A stretch of 64,000 nucleotides of DNA from Anastatus disparis (Eukaryota; Arthropoda; Insecta; Hymenoptera; Eupelmidae), in assembly GCA_017163975.1 (NCBI GenBank), contig JAFFSR010000343.1, forward strand, positions 4,844,001 through 4,908,000. Direction: 5' to 3'. A program made the translations under genes and the position numbers. Positions 36,822 to 49,095 of this stretch are shown here, piece after piece (positions within the stretch are counted from its first letter, which is position 1; every line of letters begins with the position of its first letter). The notes below the pieces were generated by a model. It was not told the origin of the DNA and made no database searches. It was given only the letters and a program-made list of their open reading frames with translations.

Positions 36822-36965
36822 TTATTTTAATTACTGTATCATTATTTTAATTATATTTTTACTTAGTATCTCATTTTATATATATATATACTTACGAATT
36901 TGTATTATTTTTGTTGTACAACATAATGTACAGTTAATAAATTTAAATATCTATCTAAAAATATC

Positions 36966-37432
36966 TATCCGTCTCCGTTTCTTCATCTCGGTCTCTTGGT
37001 CTCCGTCTCTCTATCTCCGTCTCTATGTCCATGTCTTTCCGTCTCCGCCTCTCCGTCCCTATGTCCATATCTCTCCGTCTCCGCCTCTCTGTCTCTGCCT
37101 CTCCGTCACTGTCTCTCCGTCCCTGTTCCTCCATCTATGTCTTTCCGTCTATGTCTCTCTGTTTTCGTTCCTACGACTTCTTTCTTTCGTCTTCGTTTCT
37201 CTGTCTCTGTCTCTCCGTCCCTCTGTCTCTGTTTCTCCGTTTTCGTCTCTCTGTCCCTCTGTCTATGTCTCTTGATCTCCATCTCTCCGTTTTTGTCTTT
37301 TTGTCTATGTCTCTCTGTTTCCGTCTCTTTGTCTTCTTCTCTCTGTACTTCCGTCGCCGTCTCTGTGTCTTCATCTCTACTTCTCCGTTCCTACGTCTTC
37401 GTTTTTTCATCTCCGTCCCTCTGTCTGAAACA
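36966..37432. repeat. CT(CCG) minisatellite, right remainder
   Basis: Degenerate TCTCCGTCTCTCTGTC units identical in style to 21300-21870 and 31170-31290. They are the right-hand part of the unit split by the two insertions. Open frames on both strands simply read the repeat. Confidence 0.85.
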
Positions 37433-38570
37433 CATGATTAAATAGAATGAATTCCTATCATATTTTTTTATTAATTTAAATAAAATTGAGTAAAACAAAT
37501 TTTTAATTCATCATGATGATATGATTTATATTTAAACAATTTTTATGCATATGTAACGTCTACCTAATTTTTATAAAATTTTTTTTTTTGCGTTATTTTT
37601 CTGTTTATTATTATTTTTAGTTTAGTTATCGTATTTTATCAATAAGAGAAAATATAATTTTAAAAAACAACCCTAACGTTTTCTTTAGACTAGATAAGTT
37701 AGTACTTGAGTTAAGTAAATATATATACGTTGTATTCATTTTTTTTATCTCTAAGGACCTCCGATAGAAAACAGATCTCTACATCATGTTACATACATGT
37801 GGGAAAAAGTTGCCACCATATCGCCGCGTTTTTAGGAATCCGTCACATAAAATAAGAACTTAATAGCCAACACATGTTATACGCATGTGGAAAGAAAATA
37901 GGTAAAGTGAAAGTTTCGAGAAAAAAAAAAAGAAACAAACCGAAAAGTCCAAGCGGTAAATAGAAATATCTTCAGATTACGGGTTTTTCCCAAAATCCTA
38001 TGTACGTTTTTTTTTAACCTTTTTTTTATTACAGGGACTTTCTCTGTACATACAAAAATTTCCTATGAATGTTTTTCTTTACGTGCTACCTACGTGCGTA
38101 AAAGCATTTAGCTCAAAACCGTTACAGCTTAAGGGTTTTTCCCGGTACTTACCAATATGTTCAACATTGTCCATGTTCAAAATTTTTATTATACATACTA
38201 TAAAAACGGTTCGAAATTTTCCTTGTGTATTAAATTTTTGTATACCGATTAAAAAAAAAAGATTATCCAATAACTACGAAGTAGGCGGAACACTATCCCA
38301 TTTTCACTTTAAGTATTATATAATTATATTTTAAATTAAAGCTTAAGATGTTTACAACAAGAGTACTTTCCGAAACAACAAATAATGAAAATATATATGC
38401 AACTTTCCCACGCAACCAAGTTTCAAGTCGAATAAAAATGTCGTGATGAATTATTAAAACAATAATAGATTTATTTACATATTTACATATATATTTCCAT
38501 TTTTTCTTTTACGCAAACAAATTTACATATATTTAATAAATTCTTTTTGCGTTAAAATATGTATAAGGAT
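37433..38570. other. AT-rich interval, no supported gene
   Basis: No domain-bearing frame. A frame at 38065-38334 is short and unsupported. Confidence 0.4.
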
Positions 38571-38574
38571 AGTT

Positions 38575-39490
38575 AGAATTATCAGGAAATAAGTTAAGTA
38601 AAAACACGCAAACATTATCAAGTATCTTTTTAAAAATTAACCATAATTAAATACTTCATGGAATAAGTTATATTTTACATTCGTTTACAATTAAAATAAA
38701 TTAGAAATGAATGAACATTTAAAAATTAAGAATAAAACACTGATCAATATTCTTTTAATATTTTAATAAAAACTTTAAACAAAAATTATATTATTAAAAA
38801 TTGCATTAAGCAAAACACAAATAGTTAATTATAGTTTAGGAAATATAGTAAAAATTTAATAAATAAATAGCTGTAAAACTATAGTTTTTTCATTAAGTTT
38901 TATACGCCATTCTTGGTTTCAATTCTCATGATTCTTAACAATGAAATTCAATAAAATTTTTACATCGCAAAAATGAATAACGTTAATGAAAAATTATAGT
39001 TAGAAAAAAATTTATATATACAAATATTATTGTAAAACATAATTAAATATTCTTTAAAGATTAATCATAATTAAATATTACATGAAATAGGTTATATTTT
39101 ACATTCATTTACAAATAAAATAAATTAGAAGTATTTAAAAATTAAGAATAAAACACTGATAAATATTCTTTTAATATTTTAATCATACTTAAAATTGAAA
39201 ACAAACAAAAAAAAAAAAAAACAAACAACGCAAAAATTATTCTGTAATAAAAAGTGCTTCAAGCCAAACAAAAATAATTAATTATAGTCTAGTTAAGAAC
39301 AAAGAAATATCATAAGAATTTAATAAATAAACAATTGTAAAACTATAATATTTCATTAAGTTTTTATTTTAAATATGCCATTCTTGGTATCATTTTTTAT
39401 GATTTTTAACAACGGATTTTAATAATTAAAAATAAAATTACTACACCTCAAAAATAAACAACATTAATGAAAAATTATAGTTAGAACAAA
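38575..39490. repeat. Tandem duplication of ~430-480 bp
   Basis: Two diverged copies (about 38575-39005 and 39006-39490) share AACCATAATTAAATAC-like, AAGAATAAAACACTGAT(C/A)AA and GAAAAATTATAGTTAGAA phrases. Non-coding. Confidence 0.7.
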
Positions 39491-39678
39491 AATATGTACA
39501 CAAATGACCATCTGTAAGAGAGAGAAAGAGACGGAAGATCCAAGAGGGAAAGGGAAGCACATGATTACCCGCTCCATCGACAATACATGCGCAGAGACAC
39601 ACTGAGCATTGCAGACGCAAGATAGGGGGAACTGAAGCAGTAAGCACCGCCCAACCATCTGACAGCAGACATACAGGG

Positions 39679-39685
39679 TATAAAA
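39679..39685 (+). promoter_or_regulatory. TATA box candidate before the hairpin arrays
   Basis: TATAAAA is followed about 35-40 bp on by CTCCATTCTCATCTCTCC and then by the hairpin arrays. An AATAAA lies at about 40253, just before the long array. The combination looks like a promoter and a first polyadenylation site, but no transcript evidence is available here. Confidence 0.4.
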
Positions 39686-39721
39686 CAACCAAGCAGAGCC
39701 CAGATCGGCCTACTCCATTCT

Positions 39722-40035
39722 CATCTCTCCAGCAGTCGAGAGCCTCAAGGTTATACTTCATCTCTCCAGCAGTCGAGAGCCTACTACTTCAACTTTATCT
39801 TTCGAGCAGTCGGAAGCCTTAGTGTTATATCTCATCTCCCAAGCAATTGAGAGCCTCAAGTTCAAGTGCAATATTCCAGTTGTCATCTCTCAAGCAATCG
39901 AGAGCCTATAGTTTTTCAATTACATCTCCCAAGCAGTTGGGAGCCTAAAATAAGATTTCCTCAGCGTCATCTCTTCAGGAACGGACAGCCTAAAACAACT
40001 ACCAAAATTTACATCGCTCCAACAATTGAGTGCCA
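39722..40035 (+). repeat. Eight-copy CTCTC...GAGAG hairpin repeat
   Basis: The unit is CATCTCTCCAGCAGTCGAGA followed by GCCT, spaced 35-51 bp apart, near 39722, 39760, 39796, 39831, 39882, 39926, 39967 and 40012. Each unit can form a short stem (CTCTC with GAGAG). Some copies change both sides together: CTCCC with GGGAG at 39926, CTTTC with GGAAG at 39796. The spacers are unrelated. The open frame across 39866-40213 is incidental. Confidence 0.8.
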
Positions 40036-40379
40036 AGGTTATTTAAGTAAAAATTTCACCGAAAAAGGACCAAAGAATTTTCAATTTTGTGATCACAATA
40101 GATCTATCCAAGGACGCAGTTCGACCGCCTCTCTTTCTCTCTCATCAGGTCAACTTCAAAAGGAATCAATAAAAGTAAGGAAAAGTATTTCATATATATT
40201 TTTTTTCATTTAGTCAATTTTCCAAAGACATCGAACTACCTATCCGAGTTCTTAAATAAACGCTTGGGTAGCGAGCAGTTTGTATGAACTCAATCCCTCT
40301 TTAAGATTTTGTTTATTTTTGAAATTATTAAGAAGAATTTTAGTAAATAAATAATAAAAAAAAAAAAAATAACAATTTT

Positions 40380-43300
40380 TAAGAACCGCCGCGTAACGGC
40401 AAGGTTCATTGTTTAATAAAGTAATTATTCACTATTTTAAAGAATCAATTTTTGAGAACCGCCGCGTAACGGCAAGGTTCATTGTGTAATAAAATAATCA
40501 TTCATTATTTTAAGATAATAATAAAATCAAATTTTAAGAACCGCCGCGTAACGGCAAGGTTCATTGTTTATAAAAATAAATATTCATTCATTTAAGGTCA
40601 ATAGTAAAATCACATTTTAAGAACCGCCGCGTAACGGCAAGGTTCATTGTTTATAAAAATAAATATTCATTCATTTAAAGTAAATAGTAAAATCAATTTT
40701 TAAGAACCGCCGCGTAACGGCAAGGTTCATTGTTTATAAAAATAAATATTCATTCATTTAAGGTCAATAGTAAAATCACATTTTAAGAACCGCCGCGTAA
40801 CGGCAAGGTTCATTGTTTAATAAAATAATTATTCATTATTTTAAGATAATAATACAATCAAATTTTAAGAACCGCCGCGTAACGGCAAGGTTCATTGTTT
40901 AATAAAGTAATTATTCACTATTTTAAAGAATCAATTTTTAAGAACCGCCGCGTAACGGCAAGGTTCATTGTTTAATAAAACAATCATTTTTTATTTTAAG
41001 ATATTCATAAAATCAAATTTTAAGAACCGCCGCGTAACGGCAAGGTTCATTGTTTATAAAAATAAATATTCATTCATTTAAAGTAAATAGTAAAATCAAT
41101 TTTTAAGAACCGCCGCGTAACGGCAAGGTTCATTGTTTAATAAAGTAATTATTCACTATTTTAAAGAATCAATATTTAAGAACCGCCGCGTAACGGCAAG
41201 GTTCATTGTTTAATAAAACAATCATTTATTATTTTAAGATAAAAATAAAATCAAATTTTAAATACCGCCGCGTAACGGCAAGGTTCATTGTTTATAAAAA
41301 TAAATATTCATTCATTTAAAGTAAATAGTGAAATCAATTTTTAAGAACCGCCGCGTAACGGCAAGGTTTGATATTTTTCTATAATTACAATAGTTTCATT
41401 ATTTTAATAATAAAATCAACATTTTAAGAACCGCCGAATAACGGCAAGGTTTCATGCTTTATTTTAGTTATTATCTAAATAAACAACATATTTAAGAACC
41501 GCCGCATAACGGCAAGGTTCAGTGGTTATAAATAATTATACAATAGTTTTATTTTAAAAATCTAAAAGTACAAAATTTTGAGAACCGCCGCGTAACGGCA
41601 AGGTTTATTGTTTATAAAAATAACTATTCACTATCAATCTTTAAGAACCGCCGCGTAACGGCAAGGTTTGATATTTTTCTATATTTACAATAGTTTCATT
41701 ATTTTAATATATAAGAACAAAATCAAAATTTTAAGAACCGCCGAATAACGGCAAGGTTTTATACTTTATTTTAGTTAGTGTCTAAATAAACAACATACTT
41801 AAGAACCGCCGCGTAACGGCAAGGTTCAGTGGTTATAAATAATTATACAATAGTTTTATGTTAAGAATCTAAAAGTACAAAATTTTGAGAACCGCCGCGT
41901 AACGGCAAGGTTTATTGTTTATAAAAATAACTATTCACTATCAATCTTTAAGGACCGCCGCGTAACGGCAAGGTTTGATATTTTTCTATATTTACAATAG
42001 TTTCATTATTTTAATATATAAGAATAAAATCAAAATTTTAAGAACCGCCGAATAACGGCAAGGTTTCATACTTTATTTTAGTAAGTGTCTAAATAAACAA
42101 CAGATTTAAGAACTGCCGCGTAACGGCAAGGTTCAGTGGTTATAAATAATTATACAATAGTTTTATTTTAAAAATCTAAAAGTACAAAATTTTGAGAACC
42201 GCCGCGTAACGGCAAGGTTTATTGTTTATAAAAATAACTATTCACTATCAATCTTTAAGAACCGCCGCGCAACGGCAAGGTTTGATATTTTTCTATATTT
42301 ACAATAGTTTCATTATTTTAATATATAAGAATAAAATCAAAATTTTAAGAACCGCCGAATAACGGCAAGGTTTTATACTTTATTTTAGTTAGTGTCTAAA
42401 TAAACAACATATTTAAGAACCGCCGCGTAACGGCAAGGTTCAGTGGTTATAAATAATTATACAATAGTTTTATGTTAAGAATCTAAAGGTACAAAATTTA
42501 AGAACCGCTGCGTAACAACAATGTTCATTGGTTATAAAAATAACTATTCATTTATTCAAGGTAAATAGTAAAATCAAATTTTAAGAACCGCCGCGTAACG
42601 GCAAGGTTTATTGTTTATAAAAATAACTATTCACTATCAATCTTTAAGAACCGCCGCGTAACGGCAAGGTTTGATATTTTTCTATAATTACAATAGTTTC
42701 ATTATTTTAATAATAAAATCAACATTTTAAGAACCGCCGAATAACGGCAAGGTTTCATGCTTTATTTTAGTTATTATCTAAATAAACAACATATTTAAGA
42801 ACCGCCGCATAACGGCAAGGTTCAGTGGTTATAAATAATTATACAATAGTTTTATTTTAAAAATCTAAAAGTACAAAATTTTGAGAACCGCCGCGTAACG
42901 GCAAGGTTTATTGTTTATAAAAATAACTATTCACTATCAATCTTTAAGAACCGCCGCGCAACGGCAAGGTTTGATATTTTTCTATATTTACAATAGTTTC
43001 ATTATTTTAATATATAAGAATAAAATCAAAATTTGAAGAACCGCCGAATAACGGCAAGGTTTCATACTTTATTTTAGTTAGTGTCTAAATAAACAACAGA
43101 TTTAAGAACTGCCGCGTAACGGCAAGGTTCAGTGGTTATAAATAATTATACAATAGTTTTATTTTAAAAATCTAAAAGTACAAAATTTTGAGAACCGCCG
43201 CGTAACGGCAAGGTTTATTGTTTATAAAAATAACTATTCACTATCAATCTTTAAGAACCGCCGCGTAACGGCAAGGTTTGATATTTTTCTATATTTACAA

Positions 43301-46300
43301 TAGTTTCATTATTTTAATATATAAGAATAAAATCAAAATTTTAAGAACCGCCGAATAACGGCAAGGTTTTATACTTTATTTTAGTTAGTGTCTAAATAAA
43401 CAACATATTTAAGAACCGCCGCATAACGGCAAGGTTCAGTGGTTATAAATAATTATACAATAGTTTTATGTTAAGAATCTAAAAGTACAAAATTTTGAGA
43501 ACCGCCGCGTAACGGCAAGGTTTATTGTTTATAAAAATAACTATTCACTATCAATCTTTAAGAACTGCCGCGTAACGGCAAGGTTTGATATTTTTCTATA
43601 TTTACAATAGTTTCATTATTTTAATATATAAGAATAAAATCAAAATTTTAAGAACCGCCGAATAACGGCAAGGTTTTATACTTTATTTTAGTTAGTGTCT
43701 AAATAAACAACATACTTAAGAACCGCCGCGTAACGGCAAGGTTCAGTGGTTATAAATAATTATACAATAGTTTTATTTTAAAAATCTAAAAGTACAAAAT
43801 TTTGAGAACCGCCGCGTAACGGCAAGGTTTATTGTTTATAAAAATAACTATTCACTATCAATCTTTAAGAACCGCCGCGTAACGGCAAGGTTTGATATTT
43901 TTCTATATTTACAATAGTTTCATTATTTTAATATATAAGAATAAAATCAAAATTTTAAGAACCGCCGAATGACGGCAAGGTTTTATACTTTATTTTAGTT
44001 AGTGTCTAAATAAAAAACATATTTAAGAACCGCCGCGTAACGGCAAGGTTCAGTGGTTATAAATAATTATACAATAGTTTTATGTTAAGAATCTAAAGGT
44101 ACAAAATTTAAGAACCGCTGCGTAACGGCAATGTTCATTGGTTATAAAAATAACTATTCACTATCAATCTTTAAGAACCGCCGCGTAACGGCAAGGTTTG
44201 ATATTTTTCTATATTTACAATAGTTTCATTATTTTAATATATAAGAATAAAATCAAAATTTTAAGAACCGCCGAATAACGGCAAGGTTTTATACTTTATT
44301 TTAGTTAGTGTCTAAATAAACAACATATTTAAGAACCGCCGCATAACGGCAAGGTTCAGTGGTTATAAATAATTATACAATAGTTTTATGTTAAGAATCT
44401 AAAAGTACAAAATTTTGAGAACCGCCGCGTAACGGCAAGGTTTATTGTTTATAAAAATAACTATTCACTATCAATCTTTAAGAACTGCCGCGTAACGGCA
44501 AGGTTTGATATTTTTCTATATTTACAATAGTTTCATTATTTTAATATATAAGAATAAAATCAAAATTTTAAGAACCGCCGAATAACGGCAAGGTTTTATA
44601 CTTTATTTTAGTTAGTGTCTAAATAAACAACATACTTAAGAACCGCCGCGTAACGGCAAGGTTCAGTGGTTATAAATAATTATACAATAGTTTTATTTTA
44701 AAAATCTAAAAGTACAAAATTTTGAGAACCGCCGCGTAACGGCAAGGTTTATTGTTTATAAAAATAACTATTCACTATCAATCTTTAAGAACCGCCGCGT
44801 AACGGCAAGGTTTGATATTTTTCTATATTTACAATAGTTTCATTATTTTAATATATAAGAATAAAATCAAAATTTTAAGAACCGCCGAATAACGGCAAGG
44901 TTTTATACTTTATTTTAGTTAGTGTCTAAATAAACAACATATTTAAGAACCGCCGCGTAACGGCAAGGTTCAGTGGTTATAAATAATTATACAATAGTTT
45001 TATGTTAAGAATCTAAAGGTACAAAATTTAAGAACCGCTGCGTAACGGCAATGTTCATTGGTTATAAAAATAACTATTCACTATCAATCTTTAAAAACCG
45101 CCGCGTAACGGCAAGGTTTGATATTTTTCTATATTTACAATAGTTTCATTATTTTAATATATAAGAATAAAATCAAAATTTTAAGAACCGCCGAATAACG
45201 GCAAGGTTTTATACTTTATTTTAGTTAGTGTCTAAATAAACAACATATTTAAGAACCGCCGCATAACGGCAAGGTTCAGTGGTTATAAATAATTATACAA
45301 TAGTTTTATGTTAAGAATCTAAAAGTACAAAATTTTGAGAACCGCCGCGTAACGGCAAGGTTTATTGTTTATAAAAATAACTATTCACTATCAATCTTTA
45401 AGAACTGCCGCGTAACGGCAAGGTTTGATATTTTTCTATATTTACAATAGTTTCATTATTTTAATATATAAGAATAAAATCAAAATTTTAAGAACCGCCG
45501 AATAACGGCAAGGTTTTATACTTTATTTTAGTTAGTGTCTAAATAAACAACATACTTAAGAACCGCCGCGTAACGGCAAGGTTCAGTGGTTATAAATAAT
45601 TATACAATAGTTTTATTTTAAAAATCTAAAAGTACAAAATTTTGAGAACCGCCGCGTAACGGCAAGGTTTATTGTTTATAAAAATAACTATTCACTATCA
45701 ATCTTTAAGAACCGCCGCGTAACGGCAAGGTTTGATATTTTTCTATATTTACAATAGTTTCATTATTTTAATATATAAGAATAAAATCAAAATTTTAAGA
45801 ACCGCCGAATAACGGCAAGGTTTCATACTTTATTTTAGTTATTATCTAAATAAACAACATATTTAAGAACCGCCGCATAACGGCAAGGTTCAGTGGTTAT
45901 AAATAATTATACAATAGTTTTATGTTAAGAATCTAAAAGTACAAAATTTTGAGAACCGCCGCGTAACGGCAAGGTTTATTGTTTATAAAAATAACTATTC
46001 ACTATCAATCTTTAAGAACCGCCGTGTAACGGCAAGGTTTGATATTTTTCTATATTTACAATAGTTTCATTATTTTAATATATAAGAATAAAATCAAAAT
46101 TTTAAGAACCGCCGAATAACGGCAAGGTTTCATACTTTATTTTAGTTAGTGTCTAAATAAACAACAGATTTAAGAACTGCCGCATAACGGCAAGGTTCAG
46201 TGGTTATAAATAATTATACAATAGTTTTATTTTAAAAATCTAAAAGTACAAAATTTTGAGAACCGCCGCGTAACGGCAAGGTTTATTGTTTATAAAAATA

Positions 46301-48372
46301 ACTATTCACTATCAATCTTTAAGAACCGCCGCGTAACGGCAAGGTTTGATATTTTTCTATATTTACAATAGTTTTATTATTTTAATATATAAGAATAAAA
46401 TCAAAATTTTAAGAACCGCCGAATAACGGCAAGGTTTTATACTTTATTTTAGTTAGTGTCTAAATAAACAACATATTTAAGAACCGCCGCGTAACGGCAA
46501 GGTTCAGTGGTTATAAATAATTATACAATAGTTTTATGTTAAGAATCTAAAGGTACAAAATTTAAGAACCGCTGCGTAACGGCAATGTTCATTGGTTATA
46601 AAAATAACTATTCATTTATTCAAGGTAAATAGTAAAATCAAATTTTAAGAACCGCCGCGTAACGGCAAGGTTTATTGTTTATAAAAATAACTATTCACTA
46701 TCAATCTTTAAGAACCGCCGCGTAACGGCAAGGTTTGATATTTTTCTATATTTACAATAGTTTCATTATTTTAATATATAAGAATAAAATCAAAATTTTA
46801 AGAACCGCCGAATAACGGCAAGGTTTCATACTTTATTTTAGTTATTATCTAAATAAACAACATATTTAAGAACCGCCGCATAACGGCAAGGTTCAGTGGT
46901 TATAAATAATTATACAATAGTTTTATGTTAAGAATCTAAAAGTACAAAATTTTGAGAACCGCCGCGTAACGGCAAGGTTTATTGTTTATAAAAATAACTA
47001 TTCACTATCAATCTTTAAGAACCGCCGTGTAACGGCAAGGTTTGATATTTTTCTATATTTACAATAGTTTCATTATTTTAATATATAAGAATAAAATCAA
47101 AATTTTAAGAACCGCCGAATAACGGCAAGGTTTCATACTTTATTTTAGTTAGTGTCTAAATAAACAACAGATTTAAGAACTGCCGCATAACGGCAAGGTT
47201 CAGTGGTTATAAATAATTATACAATAGTTTTATTTTAAAAATCTAAAAGTACAAAATTTTGAGAACCGCCGCGTAACGGCAAGGTTTATTGTTTATAAAA
47301 ATAACTATTCACTATCAATCTTTAAGAACCGCCGCGTAACGGCAAGGTTTGATATTTTTCTATATTTACAATAGTTTCATTATTTTAATATATAAGAATA
47401 AAATCAAAATTTTAAGAACCGCCGAATAACGGCAAGGTTTTATACTTTATTTTAGTTAGTGTCTAAATAAACAACATATTTAAGAACCGCCGCGTAACGG
47501 CAAGGTTCAGTGGTTATAAATAATTATACAATAGTTTTATGTTAAGAATCTAAAGGTACAAAATTTAAGAACCGCTGCGTAACGGCAATGTTCATTGGTT
47601 ATAAAAATAACTATTCATTTATTCAAGGTAAATAGTAAAATCAAATTTTAAGAACCGCCGCGTAACGGCAAGGTTTATTGTTTATAAAAATAACTATTCA
47701 CTATCAATCTTTAAGAACCGCCGCGTAACGGCAAGGTTTGATATTTTTCTATATTTACAATAGTTTCATTATTTTAATATATAAGAATAAAATCAAAATT
47801 TTAAGAACCGCCGAATAACGGCAAGGTTTCATACTTTATTTTAGTTAGTGTCTAAATAAACAACAGATTTAAGAACTGCCGCGTAACGGCAAGGTTCAGT
47901 GGTTATAAATAATTATACAATAGTTTTATTTTAAAAATCTAAAAGTACAAAATTTTGAGAACCGCCGCGTAACGGCAAGGTTTATTGTTTATAAAAATAA
48001 CTATTCACTATCAATCTTTAAGAACCGCCGTGTAACGGCAAGGTTTGATATTTTTCTATATTTACAATAGTTTCATTATTTTAATATATACGAATAAAAT
48101 CAAAATTTTAAGAACCGCCGAATAACGGCAAGGTTTTATACTTTATTTTAGTTAGTGTCTAAATAAACAACATATTTAAGAACCGCCGCGTAACGGCAAG
48201 GTTCAGTGGTTATAAATAATTATACAATAGTTTTATGTTAAGAATCTAAAGGTACAAAATTTAAGAACCGCTGCGTAACGGCAATGTTCATTGGTTATAA
48301 AAATAACTATTCATTTATTCAAGGTAAATAGTAAAATCAAATTATAAGAACCGCCGCGTAACGGCAAGGCCC
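40380..48372. repeat. 8-kb array of ~100 GC-rich hairpin repeats with AT-rich spacers
   Basis: The core AAGAACCGCCGCGTAACGGC followed by AAGGTT recurs about every 63-90 bp, about 100 times by spacing. It folds as GAACC, GCCG, a 5-base loop (CGTAA), CGGC, an AA bulge and GGTTC. Loop variants (AATAA, CATAA, CGCAA, TGTAA) keep the stem. The spacers are not unique: about 4-5 spacer types follow in fixed order, giving a higher-order unit of about 307 bp. Larger periods are exactly 920 bp (variant ACTGCCG at 43561, 44481, 45401) and 1003 bp (variant GCCGTGT at 46021, 47024, 48027). The first kilobase uses a different spacer set. Confidence 0.95.
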
Positions 48373-48426
48373 ATAATTTTTAAGCTTTTGCTCTTTAAGT
48401 TATATTTAATTTCCGTTCGATATTAA

Positions 48427-48808
48427 GAAGGGGCCGAACCATCTGTCTTTGTCTAATAGCGTTTTTCATCATTTATGTAAACACAATCCGGTATAACAAG
48501 AAAAAAATAGCAGCCCTTGCTAGATATTAGTATAATAAGTAAATTTTGTAATAACAACCAAATTTTTTCACTGCGTAGTTTTTTAATAATTAGAGACCTA
48601 CCAAAAAAAGATAGGTTATATTCTAGATTGCTAGTAGGTCTCTAATTAGTCAAAAACTATGCGGTAAAAAATTTGGTTGCTATTACAAAATTTACTAATT
48701 ATACTAATATCTAGCGGGGGCTGCTATTTTTTTTTTTGTTATACCGAATAGTGTTTACATAAATGATGAAAAACGTTATTAGACAAAGACAGATAGTTCG
48801 GCCCCTTC
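48427..48808. mobile_element. Hairpin MITE, TTAA target site, copy 2
   Basis: A 382-bp palindrome nearly identical to 8403-8783, flanked by TTAA (48423-48426 and 48809-48812). It separates the long hairpin array from the next short array. Few differences between the copies suggest recent movement. Confidence 0.92.
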
Positions 48809-48812
48809 TTAA

Positions 48813-49095
48813 GGATTGAAGACCGCTCTTGTAGCAAGGGTCTATAGGAAATAATATTACGAAAACAAAATATTTTTTTTTTGTAAGGATTGAAGACCGC
48901 TCTTGTAGCAAGGGTCTATAGGGAATAATATTACCAAAATAGATTTTTTTTTTGTATAGATTAAAATTTAAGGATTGAAGACCGCTCTTGTAGCAAGGGT
49001 CTATAAGTAGTAATATTACCAAAACAAAAATATTTATTTTGTATGGACAAAATAAATAAGGATCAAAGACCGCTCCTGTAGCAAGTGTCTACAAG
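48813..49095. repeat. Four-copy GAAGACCGCTCTTGTAGCAA hairpin repeat
   Basis: Units GGATTGAAGACCGCTCTTGT, continuing AGCAAGGGTCTATA, occur near 48813, 48889, 48969 and 49059, with AT-rich spacers. The fold is AGACC, GCT, loop CTTGT, AGC, a short AA(G) bulge and GGTCT. The frame on the minus strand here is a reading of the repeat. It shares the words ACCGC and GCAAGG with the long array. Confidence 0.85.

Larger units (their letters stand above)
31290..36965 (+). mobile_element. Nearly full-length non-LTR retrotransposon (LINE)
   Basis: The order is a 5' untranslated region with tandem monomers, ORF1 (zinc finger plus coiled coil), ORF2 (endonuclease and reverse transcriptase) and a short AT-rich 3' tail ending in AAATATCTATCTAAAAATATC. 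CT-minisatellite sequence lies directly on both sides, so it inserted into that repeat. The element is of the Jockey/CR1/L2 kind (apurinic endonuclease, no visible RNase H); the exact clade is not resolved. Confidence 0.88.

Noticed and set aside
36787..37445. Ser-rich ORFs after the LINE
   Set aside because: Same CT minisatellite in several frames on both strands; no domain.
39866..40213. ORF of 115 codons on the plus strand
   Set aside because: It lies across the hairpin repeat and its spacers, with no conserved texture between copies.
40380..48372. CRISPR array
   Set aside because: The short conserved repeat with spacers looks CRISPR-like, but the spacers recur in a fixed order and differ in length (about 37-64 bp), no cas genes are present, and the surrounding DNA is eukaryotic.
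48711..49022. Minus-strand ORF of 103 codons
   Set aside because: It reads the four-copy hairpin repeat and the MITE end; the translated repeats reflect the DNA repeat.
39722..49095. Self-cleaving ribozyme array
   Set aside because: None of the hairpin units carries the hammerhead core words or a recognisable pseudoknot; the structure is a simple bulged stem.
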